DNA from: Nemophila menziesii
Lineage: Eukaryota; Streptophyta; Magnoliopsida; Boraginales; Hydrophyllaceae
Reading direction: 5' to 3'
NCBI GenBank assembly: GCA_029959085.1
Contig: JARWIR010000022.1
Span: 1,426,001 to 1,490,000, forward strand
DNA: 64,000 bases
Positions 1 through 12,500 of the stretch are shown here, piece after piece (the stretch's first letter is position 1; every line of letters starts with the position of its first letter). The position numbers and the translations under genes are program-made. Below the pieces are notes generated by a model that had not been told where the DNA came from, searched no databases, and saw only the letters and a list, made by a program, of their open reading frames with translations.

Positions 1-2075
1 TTTGATGCCGAAGCAAAATATTGAATACCCGATCATAAATGGAAGCGGAAATAATAAATCTAAATATATCCAAAAGAAAATTTCAACGAACCTCAAACAA
101 CTATAAAAAATTAATGTATCAAAAAAATGTATTCATGAAAAGTTGAATTTTGTAACAGTGTTTGAGGTATTAGTTCTCCCTTCACGATCAACTAATATAA
201 TAAGTCCTTTTCTCCTATTTAATGTTCACATTCAATTCCCTCAATGAAAAAAAAATGTTAATGACTTTGAACGGAAAGCATAAATTAAAATTATTGGTTT
301 TACATTTTACTTACTCTTTTCAACATCATCTCATTTTACGACAACAATAGATTGAACCTTAACTCATTAAATTCCTATATTACCAATTCCAATTTATTGA
401 GTTAAATAAGGTAGAATTTCGTACCATGGAAGTGTTCTGTTTTTATATTCATGATCTTCCAAATATAAGTACTTTTTCATGTACTTCATATAAAACTAGT
501 TAAGTTGTCCATTTCGACACAGTACCTTATCCTGTTTGTGTTGTTCATTTTAAATATTATATCTCTTACTTCTTTTATAATAAGAGATTCACAAGTTAAC
601 TTAAAATCTTTCTTGTCATCGAACGCCATTCTTTACTTAAATGCTAGAACGATCATCACTAACTTAACTCTAAATCTCCTACAATATTTTTCACCCGAAC
701 CATCATGTGAACCATTTAGATTTTGTAGTTGATAATCGTCTCACACAAAAAAAATATAAATAAATTTTATTATTGTATAGTTGGCTACAAGTTTGTGTAG
801 TATTTGGGTATAAGTTCATTAATTGTTAAATGCATGATTTATATTTTAATATTTTATAAATATATGGGTATAATTGATACTTACGTAAATACAAGGATAT
901 GTAAGGCAATTTAATAGAATATAGGTAACAATGATGAAATTCACTATGCCACAAAATAGTATCTTTAAGAACAAACATTATGGTGTGACAATCATTTTGC
1001 TAACATACTTTTTTTAATAAACGAGTCTATGAACATAATAATATTTCCTTGCCAACTTATACCATAATTTTTTTTATATGTTGGGGTACAATAAATGATT
1101 TTTCAAAGAATCAATTCACAATGTTTACAATCAAAATCAAATAAATTACTATTTAGCTTGTTTAAATATTCTTGAATATAAAAACTACTAATATTAGTAG
1201 TGAGTAACATTTTATATAAACAAATAAATTATAAATTTTTCTATAAACAATGTTTCTCAATTTGTAAATATATTTTTATAAAAAATAAAAAGTATAACAT
1301 GTATATATTTAATATATTCCATCTGAATTATGAATTTAACCCATACTTTTTATAAAAAACTTTGAGATTTGATACCCTTTTTTGGTGAGATTCTTCCATT
1401 ATCTTCATTAAGTTATTAGTAAGTCATCTTTGAATCAGTTAAAATTTATTATAAAAAATAAAATTGAACCCATAAGTTGAAAAAATTAAAAAATAACCTC
1501 TCGAATTGTTGTGTTTTTTCACACACCTCATCACCTACCCCAATAAGAAATAAGTTTGAAAAAATAAAAATTGATCCTTCAATTTGTAATTATATTGTTA
1601 CATATCTCCTCACATACATTGATTATTTGTCAGTACAAAAATTAACAACAAATAAAAAATATTTGTTTGACCTAATTCCATTTAGGTACCCAAGGGACAA
1701 AACCATTTAGGCCACATATTCTAAAAATAGTCATTTTTAGACTTTTTCACTAACTTTGTTAGATATTTCATAAATTTAAAGGGTAATAAATAAACTATAA
1801 CTTTATTTGAAAAAAATGTAAAATATAAAATCTAAAACTCTATTTGTAAATATTTTACTTGTCAAAAGACGAATTATTTAAATATTTCACTTTACATGTA
1901 TATAGATTTGAAGAAGGTAATTTATGATACATTATGATAAAACTATCCAAATCTGTTCTCATCTACTAGTTTTGATCAATACACGACTATATGGTGACCC
2001 TTCTTGTGAATGCTGAATGGTTCATACTGAATTGAATACTCATATCCTTATCTATTCTCACTCTATACAATACTC
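1..2075 (+). repeat. Satellite unit 0 (partial, right part)
   Basis: The window opens inside this unit; the first 45 bases or so do not align well with other copies. It contains the 18-bp palindrome at 1184-1201 and still has the 65-bp block (1959-2023) missing from units 1-7. It shares distinctive wording with unit 10 (for example attccatctgaattatg near 1316 and 38604), so it belongs to the older, longer class. No gene is seen. Confidence 0.9.
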
Positions 2076-2308
2076 GTGGTTGTCCATCGCCTTAGGACCA
2101 AAAAGTGTCGCGGTGGGAGTTAAGTCCTAGCGACAACGAGGTGGCTGAACTACCACCGAAACCACCACCAACAAAGAAGAAGGCACCATCTAAGGAGGAG
2201 GAGTATGCTTTAACACGTTGGAAATTTATGCACATAGTAAGGTTGGTTGGAGGATTCATGTTCGATCGCCTATTTTTTAGGTGCTTGCTTGTCCTCTTCC
2301 AGTACTGA
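2076..2308. other. GC-richer island of unit 1, coding-like on both strands
   Basis: This stretch is clearly richer in G+C than the rest of the unit and recurs in every copy: 5914-6169, 9572-9828, 13079-13335, 16586-16842, 20071-20327, 23545-23801, 27048-27304, a relict 30769-30900, 35673-35921, 39422-39670 and 43081-43337. On the + strand it reads a Pro/Lys/Glu-rich stretch (SPSDNEVAELPPKPPPT) ending in a shared LFQY-stop. On the minus strand it reads frames such as LRRACASVLEEDKQAPKK. In most copies the + frame has no ATG, so it looks like an exon remnant whose strand cannot be settled by eye. I do not recognise a family. Confidence 0.5.
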
Positions 2309-2789
2309 CGCGCAAGCTCGCCTCAAATGCGCATTGTCGAATTCTTGTTACTTTGTCTTTGTCCTACATAATTACTCAGCTAAAATTAGCCAATAAACAA
2401 GAAAGATATATTTGAATTTAACAGTGGTTTATTTAAACATAATAAACTTCACTACTAAATGAAAACATATTTAATGAAAATCAACACCTAAGTTCCAATT
2501 GAATATTTAAATCCTTCTAACTCAATTGTTAGCGGCTAGTACACTTGCAAAAGTGTCTTTGGTTTTAATGTTCCAAATTATTAAGAATCTGATTTAAAAT
2601 TGAAAAAATATTACAATTAATACGTGAATCCAATTATAATCACCAAACGGGTTTATATTTTCATTTTTTTTTCAATTTTACATTTGATTACAATATTTTA
2701 TTCCATAAAGAGTTTCTATGTCTATTCAAATATTGGGACATATGATACAAAATGTATCTACAAAAAAGAAAGAATAGTTTCAGATGAGC

Positions 2790-2800
2790 CTATATAAATA
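2790..2800 (+). promoter_or_regulatory. Plus-strand TATA-like box of the satellite unit
   Basis: The string ctatataaata matches the plant TATA consensus. It recurs at 6646, 10142, 13649, 17156, 20641, 24115, 27785, 40150 and 43826, with a one-base variant at 36394; unit 9 has lost the region. No + strand ORF with ATG follows, so any transcript would be non-coding and antisense to the short ORF downstream. In DNA this AT-rich a TATA match is weak evidence alone; the retention across copies is partly due to recent amplification. Confidence 0.4.
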
Positions 2801-2885
2801 GTATTAGTTTAACAATCAATAATTAACTAGATTACAATAAAATAGAATTTATCGTGAAATAACATTATAGAGGCAGTTTAAATAA

Positions 2886-3026
2886 TTAAAAAAATTGGAT
2901 CTTTCCACAAACCTTATGAAATGACCATCTATCTAAGATGAGAAGATAAAGATGCACATTTTGATAAACTACGTCATAGAGATCTAAGGGAAGAGGAACA
3001 AGTTGATTCAATGACATAAAGGACAT
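2886..3026 (-). CDS. Short conserved ORF of the satellite unit (46 aa), unit 1 copy
   Basis: A 46-codon frame starts at the first ATG after a well-placed core promoter on the minus strand: TATAAAATA at 3108-3100, a telo-box AAACCCTAAC at 3084-3075, then about 50 bases without ATG. It is too short to be called by length. The product is hydrophobic in its first two thirds (LNQLVPLPLDLYDVV, then HLYLLILD) and ends KIQFF-stop. Equivalent frames are open in ten units; unit 8 has a stop at codon 5 and unit 9 lacks the region. A possible 5' splice site (CATAAG/GTTTGT) near codon 38 means it could instead be a first exon. I recognise no family; it may be a gene remnant or chance ORF in a recently amplified repeat. 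Confidence 0.3.
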   Translation of the reverse strand: MSFMSLNQLVPLPLDLYDVVYQNVHLYLLILDRWSFHKVCGKIQFF

Positions 3027-3074
3027 AAATTATGTGAAAGTGTGATATGTGTTTAAAGATGGAGGCTACACAAA

Positions 3075-3108
3075 GTTAGGGTTTGGTAACTACTAGAAAT
3101 ATTTTATA
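3075..3108 (-). promoter_or_regulatory. Minus-strand TATA-like box plus telo-box
   Basis: Read on the minus strand, TATAAAATA (3108-3100) is followed about 16 bases later by AAACCCTAAC (3084-3075), the telo-box motif common near transcription starts of plant housekeeping genes. The spacing puts a start site at or just after the telo-box, upstream of the short ORF. The telo-box is intact in units 1, 2, 7, 8, 10, 11 and 12 and altered by one base (gttaggattt) in units 3-6. The TATA string is altered in unit 2. Inferred promoter; no expression evidence. Confidence 0.35.
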
Positions 3109-3188
3109 CTTAGTTTTTCAATTTTATTGGTAAACAAAATTAATATTCGTTATAATAAATGTACAATATTATTTAATATAATATTAAA

Positions 3189-3367
3189 GGGTAAGACTTC
3201 CATCCAATATTGGATGGTCCAATATTCATATCATAACCATGGATTATTTTAACAAAACACATGTCACTAGATTAATATGTTAGTTATTTTTGCAAGTTTA
3301 AAACATGGGGTATGTGTATTAATATTATTGGTGTAGGATCATCCAATATTGGATGGAAGAATTTTCC
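3189..3367. mobile_element. Mutator-like MITE, 179 bp
   Basis: A block present only in unit 1 interrupts a sequence that is continuous in all other copies. Its ends form terminal inverted repeats of about 32 bp with five mismatches, starting GGGTAAGACTTCC on the left and GGAAAATTCTTCC on the right (reverse complement). Each includes the palindrome catccaatattggatg. It is flanked by a 9-bp target duplication, aatattaaa (3180-3188) and aatatgaaa (3368-3376), one mismatch. A 9-bp duplication with G-rich ends fits Mutator-like (MULE) MITEs. It has no coding capacity. Confidence 0.88.
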
Positions 3368-5913
3368 AATATGAAATTATTGTTTTTAATTGAATATGTT
3401 ATAGGATATATAATCATGGTCCATTATTTTTGAATTATTTTTCCATTTTCCCACCCATATTTAAAATTATTTAATTTAAGCAATCATCTTTATACGTTTT
3501 CTCTACCAGTAATCAAAATCTTGAAAATTGGATGGTACACTTTAAGGGTAATGTTCATATTTGAATTTTATCTTTCAATTTCTACAAGTATAATTTATAT
3601 CTATCATTTTTCTCACTTTAGACTACTATTTATCTTTTAATTTACCTTTAGGTTATTCATTAATGTCTAAATTATATATGTTAGCTTCACTTGTTATCAC
3701 ATTATAAAAGTGATATTGTATTTGATATTTGTTTTAACCACATATTAATTTTGCATATTTTCTATGTGAGCTAATCCTAATTATTACAATTCAATGAATT
3801 TATCTTACTGTTGATTAATTCACACACTGAAACATTCATATCTAAATATGTAAAAGAAATAAATCCAAAAATATCCATAACAAAACTTCAAAGTACCTCA
3901 AAAAACTATAAAAAATGAATGTATCAAATAAACTTATTCATGACAAGTTGAATTTTGTAACAGTGTTTGAGGTATTAGTTCTCCCTTCACGACCAACTCA
4001 TATTATAAGTCATTTTCTCCTATTTAATGTTCAAATTCAATTCCCTCCATGAAAAAAAAATGTTAATGACTTTGAGCGGAAAGCATAAATTAAAATTATT
4101 GGTTTTACATTTTACTTACTCTCTTCAATATCATCTCATTTTACGACAACAATAGATTGAACCTTAACTCATTAAATTCCTTTATTACCAATTCCCATTC
4201 ATTGAGTTAACTATGGTAGAGTTTCGTACCATGGAAGTGTTCTGTTTTTATATTCATGATCTTCCAAATATAAGTACTTTTTCATGTACTTCATATAAAA
4301 CTAGTTAAATTGTCCATTTCGACACGGTACCTTATCATGTTTGTGTTGTTCATTTCAAACATTATATCTCTTACTTATTTTATAATAAGAGATTCACAAG
4401 TTAACTTAAAATATTTCTTGTCATCGAACACCATTCTTTACTTTAATTCTAGAACGATCATTACTAACTTAACTCTAAATCTCCTACCATATTTTTCACC
4501 CGAACCATCATGTGAACCATTTAGATTGTGTAGTTGATAATCGACTCACACAAAAAAATATTAACAAATTTTATTATTTTATACATATTTTGTAGATTTG
4601 TATAGTTGGCTACAAGTTTGTGTAGTATTTGGGTATAAGTTCATTAATTGTTAAGTGCAAGATTTATATTTTAATATGTTATAAATATATGGGTATAATT
4701 GATAGTTACGTAAATACAAGAATAGGTAAGGCAATATAATAGAATATAGGTACAATGATGAAATTCACTATGCCACAAAATAGTATCTTTAAGAACAAAC
4801 ATTATGGTGTGACATTCATTTTGCTAACATACTCTTTTTAATAAACGAGTCTATGAACATGATAATATTTCCTTGCCAACGTATACAATAATTTTTTTAT
4901 ATGTTGGGGTACAATAAATGATTTTTCAAAGAATCAATTAACAATGTATACAATTAAAAGCAAATAAATTACTATTTAACTTATTTAAATAATCTTGAAT
5001 ATAAAAACTACTAATATTAGTAGTGAGTAACATTTTATATAAACAAATAAATTATAATTTTTTCTATAAACAATGTTTCTCAATTTTTAAATATATTTTA
5101 AAAAAAAATAAAAAGTATAACATGTATATATTTAATATAAAAGAGAATTGACCCATATATTCTATCTCAATTATGAATTTAACCCATACTTTTTGAAAAA
5201 AACTTTTTTTCCCTACATAAATAATACGATTTGATACTCTTTTGTGGTGAGATTCTTCCATTATCTTCATTAAGTTATTAGTATGTCATCTTTGAATCAT
5301 TTAAAATTTATTATAAAAAATAAAATTGAACCCATAAGTTGAAAAAATTAAAAATTAACCTCTCGAATTGTTGTGTTTTTTCACAAACCTCATCACCTAC
5401 CCCAATAAGAAATAAGTTTGAAAAAAATGAAAATTGATCCTTCAATTTTTAATTATATTGTTACATATCTCCTCACATACATTGATTATTTGTCAGTACA
5501 AAAATTAACAACAAATAAAAAACATTTGTTTTACCTAATTCCATTTAGGTACCCAAGGGACAAAACCATTTAGGCCACATATTCTAAAAACAATCGTTTT
5601 TAGACTATTTCACTAACTTTGTTAGATATTTCATAAATTTAAAGAGTAATTTCGGTGTTTTAAATAAACTATAAATTTATTTTGTTAAATTACACATTAA
5701 CGACTTTATTTGAAAAAAATGTAAAATATAAAATCTAAAACTCTATTTGTAGATATTTAACTTGTCAAAAGACGAATTATTAAAATATTTCACTTTACAT
5801 ATATATAGATTTGAAGAAGGTAATTTATGATATATTATGATAAAACTATCCAAAACTGTTCATGATGAATTGAATACTCATATCCTTATCCATTCTCAGT
5901 CTCTACAATACTC

Positions 5914-8900
5914 GTGGTTGTCCATCGCCTTAGGACCAAAAAGTATCGCAAAATAATTCACTGCTCCGGCGGAGGGAGTTAAGTCCTAGCGACAACGAGG
6001 TGGCTGAACTACCACCGAAACCACCACCAACGAAGAATAAGGCACCATCCAAGAAGGAGGAGGAGTACGCTTTAACAGGTTGGAAATTTGGGCACATAGT
6101 AAAGTTGGTTGGAGGATTCATGTTCAATCTCCTCTTTTTTAGGTGCTTGCTTGTCCTCTTCCAGTACTGACGCGCAAGCTCGCCTCAAATGCGCATTGTC
6201 GAATTCTTGTTACTTTGTCTTTGTCCAACATAATTACTCCCTAAAATTAGCCAATAAACAGAAAAGATATATTTGAATTTAACCGTGGTTTATTTAAACA
6301 TAATAAACTTCACTACTAAATGAAATCATATTTAATGAAAATCAACACCTAAGTTACAATTGAATACTTAAATCCTTCTAAGTCAATTTTTAGCGGCTAG
6401 TACACTTGCAAGAGTGTCTTTGGTTTTCATGTTCCAAATTATTAAGAATCTGATTTAAAATTGAAAAAATATTACAATTAATACATGAATCCAATTATAA
6501 TCACCAAACGGGTTTATATTTTTTTTTTCAATTTTACATTTGATTACAATATTTTATTCCATAAAGAGTTTCTATTTCTATTCAAATATTGAGACATATG
6601 ATACAAAAATTATCTACAAAAAACAAAGAGTAGTTTCAGATGAGCCTATATAAATAGTATTAGTTTAATAATCAATAATTAACTAGATTACAATAAAATA
6701 GAATTTATCGTGAAATAACAGTATAGAGGCAGTTTAAATAATTAAAAAAATTGGATCTTTCCACAAACCTTATGAAATGACCATCTATCTAAGATGAGAA
6801 GATAAAGATGCACATTTTGACAAACTACGTCATAGAGATCTAAGGGAAGAGGAACAAGTTGATTCAATGAAATTAAGAACATAAATTATGTGAAAGTGTG
6901 ATATGTGTTTAAAGATGGAGGCTACACAAAGTTAGGGTTTGGTAACTACTAGAAATATTTAAAACTTAGTTTTTCAATTTTATTGGTAAATAAAATTAAT
7001 ATTCGTTATAATAAATGTACAATATTATTTAATATAATATTAAATTATTGTTTTTAATAGAATACGTTATAGAATATATAATCATGGTCAATTATTTTTG
7101 AATTATTTTTCCATTTTCCCACCCATATTTAAAATTATTTAATTTAAGCAATCATCTTTATACTTTTTCTCTACCAGTAATCAAAATCTTGAAAATTGGA
7201 TGGTACACTTTAAGGGTAATGTTCACATTTGAATTCTATCTTTCAATTTCTACAAGTATAATTTATATCTATCATTTTTCTCACTTTAGACTACTATTTA
7301 TCTTTTAATTTACCGTTAGGTTATTGATTAATGTCTAAATTATATATGTTAGCTTCACGTGTTATCACATTATAAATTGTATTTGATATTTGTTTTGACC
7401 ACATAATAATTTTGCATATTTTCTATGTGAACTAATCCTAATTATTACAATTCAATGAATTTATCTTATTGTTGATCAATTCACACACTGAAACATTCAT
7501 ATCTAAATATGTAAAAGAGATAAATCCAAATATATCCAAAACAAAACTTCAAAGTACCTCAAACAACTATAAAAATGAATGTATCAAATAAACTTATTCA
7601 TGACAAGTTGAATTTTGTAACAATGTTTGAGGTATTAGTTCTCCCTTCACGACCAACTCATATTATAAGTCATTTTCTCCTATTTAATGTTCAAATTCAA
7701 TTCCCTCCATGAAAAAAAAATGTTAATGACTTTGAGCGGAAAGCATAAATTAAAATTATTGGTTTACATTTTACTTACTCTCTTCAATATCATCTCATTT
7801 TACGACAACAATAGATTGAACCTTAACTCATTAAATTCCTTTATTACCAATTCCCATTCATTGAGTTAACTATGGTAGAGTTTCGTACCATGGAAGTGTT
7901 CTGTTTTTATATTCATGATCTTCCAAATATAAATACTTTTTCATGTACTTCATATAAAACTAGTTAAATTGTCCATTTCGACATAGTACCTTATCCTGTT
8001 TGTGTTGTTCATTTCAAACATTATATCTCTTACTTCTTTTATAATAAGAGATTCACAAGTTAACTTAAAATATTTCTTGTCATCGAACACCATTCTTTAC
8101 TTAAATTCTAGAACGATCATTACTAACTTAACTCTTAATCTCCTACCATATTTTTCACCCGAACCATCATGTGAACCATTTAGATTGTGTAGTTGATAAT
8201 CGACTCACACAAAAAAATATTAACAAATTTTATTATTTTATACATATTTTGTAGATTTGTATAGTTGGCTACAAGTTTGTGTAGTATTTGGGTATAAGTT
8301 CATTAATTGTTAAATGCAAGATTTATATTTTAATATTTTATAAATATATGGGTATAATTGATAGTTACGTAAATACAAGGATAGGTAAGGCAATATAATA
8401 GAATATAGGTACCAATGATGAAATTCACTATGCCACAAAATAGTATCTTTAAGAACAAACATTATGGTGTGACATTCATTTTGCTAACATACTCTTTTTA
8501 ATAAACGAGTCTATGAACATGATAATATTTCCTTACCAACGTATACCATAATTGTTTTATATGTTGGGGTACAATATATGATTTTTCAAAGAATCAATTA
8601 GCAATGTATACAATTAAAAGCAAATAAATTACAATTTAACTTATTTAAATAATCTTGAATATAAAAACTACTAATATTAGTAGTGAGTAACATTTTATAT
8701 AAACAAAAAAATTATAATTTTTTCTATAAACAATGTTTCTCAATTTTTAAATATATTTTTTTTAAAAAAATAAAAAGTATAACATGTATATATTTAATAT
8801 AAAAGAGAATTGACCCATATATTCTATCTCAATTATAAATTTAACCAATACTTTTTGAAAAAAACTTTTTTTCCCTACATAAATAATATGATTTGATACT

Positions 8901-9571
8901 CTTTTGTGGTGAGATTCTTCCATTATCTTCATTAAGTTATTAGTATGTCATCTTTGAATCATTTAAAATTTATTATAACAAATAAAATTGAACCCATAAG
9001 TTGAAAAAATTAAATATTAACCTCTCGAATTGTTGTGTTTTTTCACACACCTCGTCACCTACCCCAATAAGAAATAAGTTTGAAAAAATAAAAATTGATC
9101 CTTCAATTTTTGATTATATTGTTACATATCTCCTCACATACATTGATTATTTGTCAGTACAAAAATTAAAACAAATAAAACATTTGTTTGACCTAATTCC
9201 ATTTAGGTACCCAAGGGACAAAACCATTTAGGCCACATATTCTAAAAATAGTTGTTTTTAAACTATTTCACTAACTTTGTTAGATATTTCATAAATTTAA
9301 AGAGTAATTTTGGTGTTTTAAATAAACTATAACTTTATTTTGTTAAATTACACAGTAACGACTTTATTTGAATAAAATGTAAAATATAAAATCTAAAACT
9401 CTATTTATAGATATTTAACTTGTCAAAAGACGAATTATTAAAATATTTCACTTTACATATATATAGATTTGAAAAAGGTAATTTATGATACATTATGATA
9501 AAACTATCCAAAACTGTTCATGCTGAATTGAATACTCATATCCTTATCCATTCTCAGTCTCTACAATACTC
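5914..9571 (+). repeat. Satellite unit 2
   Basis: Landmarks: island 5914-6169, + TATA-like box 6646-6656, short minus ORF 6742-6882, telo-box 6931-6940, palindrome 8667-8684. The 168-bp block after the island is present. The right half (from about 7.3 kb) is type A, nearly the same as the right half of unit 5, for example the shared ttaggttattgattaatg and tccttaccaacg variants. Confidence 0.95.
6742..6882 (-). CDS. Short satellite ORF (46 aa), unit 2 copy
   Basis: Same frame as the unit 1 copy with ATG and stop kept; the second codon differs (Phe). Telo-box intact at 6931-6940 but the minus TATA string is altered. Confidence 0.28.
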   Translation of the reverse strand: MFLISLNQLVPLPLDLYDVVCQNVHLYLLILDRWSFHKVCGKIQFF

Positions 9572-12500
9572 GTGGTTGTCCATTGCCTTAGGACCAAAAA
9601 GTGTCGCAAAATAATTCACCGCTCCGGCGGAGGGAGTTAAGTCCTAGCGACAATGATGTGGCTGAACTACCACCGAAACCACCACCAACAAAGAAGAAGG
9701 CACCATCCAAGAAGGAGGAGGAGTACGCTTTAACACGTTGGAAATTTGGGCACATAGTAAGGTTGGTTGGAGTATTCATGTTCAATCGCCTCTTTTTTAG
9801 GTGCTTGCTTGTTCTCTTCCAATACTGACGCGCAAGCTCGCCTCAAATGCGCATTGTCGAATTCTTGTTACTTTGTCTTTGTCCTACATAATTACTTGCA
9901 AAAGTGTCTTTGGTTTTCATGTTCCAAATTATTAAGAATCTGATTTAAAATTGAAGAAATATTACAATTAATACGTGAATCCAATTATAATCACCAAACG
10001 GGTTTATATTTTCATTTTTTTTTTCAATTTTACATTTGATTACAATATTTTATTCCATAAAGTGTTTCTATTTCTATTCAAATATTGGGACATATGATAC
10101 AAAAAGTATCTACAAAAAAGAAAGAATAGTTTCAGATGAGCCTATATAAATAGTATTAGTTTAACATTCAATAATTAACTAGATTACAATAAAATAGAAT
10201 TTATCGTGAAATAACAGTATAGAGGCAGTTTAAATAATTAAAAAAATTGGATCTTTCCACAAACCTTATGAAATGACCATCTATCTAAGATGAGAAGATA
10301 AAGATGCACATTTTGACAAACTACGTCATAGAGATCTAAGGGAAGAGGAACAAGTTGATTCAATGAAATTAAGGACATAAATTTTGTGTAAGTGTGATAT
10401 GTGTTTAAAGATGGAGGCTACACAAAGTTAGGATTTGGTAACTACTAGAAATATTTTATACGTAGTTTTTCAATTTTATTGGTAAATAAAAATAATATTC
10501 GTTATAATAAATGTACAATATTATTTAATATAATATTAAATTATTGTTTCTAATTGAATATGTTATAGGATATATAATCATGGTCCATTATTTTTGAATT
10601 ATTTTTCCATTTTCCCACCCATATTTAAAATTATTTAATTTAAGCAATCATCTTTATACTTTTTCTCTACCAGTAATCAAAATCTTGAAAATTGGATGGT
10701 ACACTTTAAGGGTAATGTTCACATTTGAATTTTATCTTTCAATTTCTACAAGTATAATTTATATCTATCATTTTTCTCACTTTAGACTACTATTTATCTT
10801 TTAATTTACCTTTAGGTTATTCATTAATGTCTAAATTATATATGTTAGCTTCACTTGTTATCACATTATAAAAGTGATATTGTATTTGATATTTGTTTTA
10901 ACCATATATTAATTTTGCATATTTTCTATGTGAGCTAATCCTAATTATTACAATTCAATGAATTTATCTTCTTGTTGATTAATTCACACACTGAAACATT
11001 CATATCTAAATATGTAAAAGAAATAAATCCAAAAATATCCATAACAAAACTTCAAAGTACCTCAAACAACTATAAAAAATGAATGTATCAAATAAACTTA
11101 TTCATGACAAGTTGAATTTTGTAACAGTGTTTGAGGTATTAGTTCTCCCTTCACGACCAACTCATATTATAAGTCATTTTCTCCTATTTAATGTTCAAAT
11201 TCAATTCCCTCCATGAAAAAAAAAATGTTAATGACTTTGAGCGGAAAGCATAAATTAAAATTATTGGTTTACATTTTACTTACTCTCTTCAATATCATCT
11301 CATTTTACGACAACAATAGATTGAACCTTAACTCGTTAAATTCCTTTATTACCAATTCCCATTCATTGAGTTAACTATGGTAGAGTTTCGTACCTTGGAA
11401 GTGTTCTGTTTTTATATTCATGATCTTCCAAATATAAGTACTTTTTCATGTACTTCATATAAAACTAGTTAAATTGTCCATTTCGACACAATACCTTATC
11501 CTGTTTGTGTTGTTCATTTCAAACATTATATCTCTTACTTCTTTTATAATAAGAGATTCACAAGTTAACTTAAAATATTTCTTGTCATCGAACACCATTC
11601 TTTACTTAAATTCTAGAACGATCATTACTAACTTAACTCTAAATCTCCTACCATATTTTTTACCCGAACCATCATGTGAACCATTTAGATTGTGTAGTTG
11701 ATAATGGACTCACACAAAAAAATATTAACAAATTTTATTATTTTATACATATTTTGTAGATTTGTATAGTTGGCTACAAGTTTGTGTAGTATTTGGGTAT
11801 AAGTTCATTAATTGTTAAATGCAAGATTTATATTTTAATATTTTATAAATATATGGGTATAATTGATAGTTACGTAAATACAAGGATAGGTAAGGCAATA
11901 TAATAGAATATAGGTACCAATGATGAAATTCACTATGCCACAAAATAGTATCTTTAAGAACAAACATTATGGTGTGACATTCATTTTGCTAACATACTCT
12001 TTTTAATAAACGAGTCTATGAACATGATAATATTTCCTTGCCAACGTATACCATAATTGTTTTATATGTTGGGGTACAATATATGATTTTTCAAAGAATC
12101 AATTAACAATGTATACAATTAAAAGAAAATAAATTACAATTTAACTTATTTAAATAATCTTGAATATAAAAACTACTAATATTAGTAGTGAGTAACATTT
12201 TATATAAACAAATAAATTATAATTTTTTCTATAAACAATGTTTCTCAATTTTTAAATATATTTTTAAAAAAAAATAAAAAGTATAACATGTATATATTTA
12301 ATATAAAAGAGAATTGACCCATATATTCTATCTCAATTATGAATTTAACCAATACTTTTTGAAAAAAACTTTTTTTCCCTACATAAATAATATGATTTGA
12401 TACTCTTTTGTGGTGAGATTCTTCCATTATCTTCATTAAGTTATTAGTATGTCATCTTTGAATCATTTAAAATTTATTATAACAAATAAAATTGAACCCA

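Larger units (their letters stand above)
2076..5913 (+). repeat. Satellite unit 1 (with MITE)
   Basis: Landmarks: GC-richer island 2076-2308, + strand TATA-like box 2790-2800, minus-strand short ORF 2886-3026, telo-box 3075-3084, minus-strand TATA-like box 3100-3108, MITE 3189-3367, palindrome 5007-5024. The excess length over unit 2 equals the MITE plus its target duplication. The 65-bp block before the next island is absent. Confidence 0.95.

Noticed and set aside
505..732. 75-codon frame reading a hydrophobic start, repeated in most satellite units (4310, 8002, 11474, 14981, 18513, 21940, 37772, 41482)
   Set aside because: It begins at TTG with an upstream in-frame stop and no ATG, and some copies have stops. 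Its recurrence only reflects the repeat. Not credible as a plant gene.
12245..12436. Minus-strand Lys/Phe-rich frames near 5.1, 12.3, 15.8, 19.3 and 22.8 kb
   Set aside because: They have an ATG, but composition is that of AT-rich DNA with homopolymers, ends vary with A-run length, and there is no promoter context as good as that of the short ORF.
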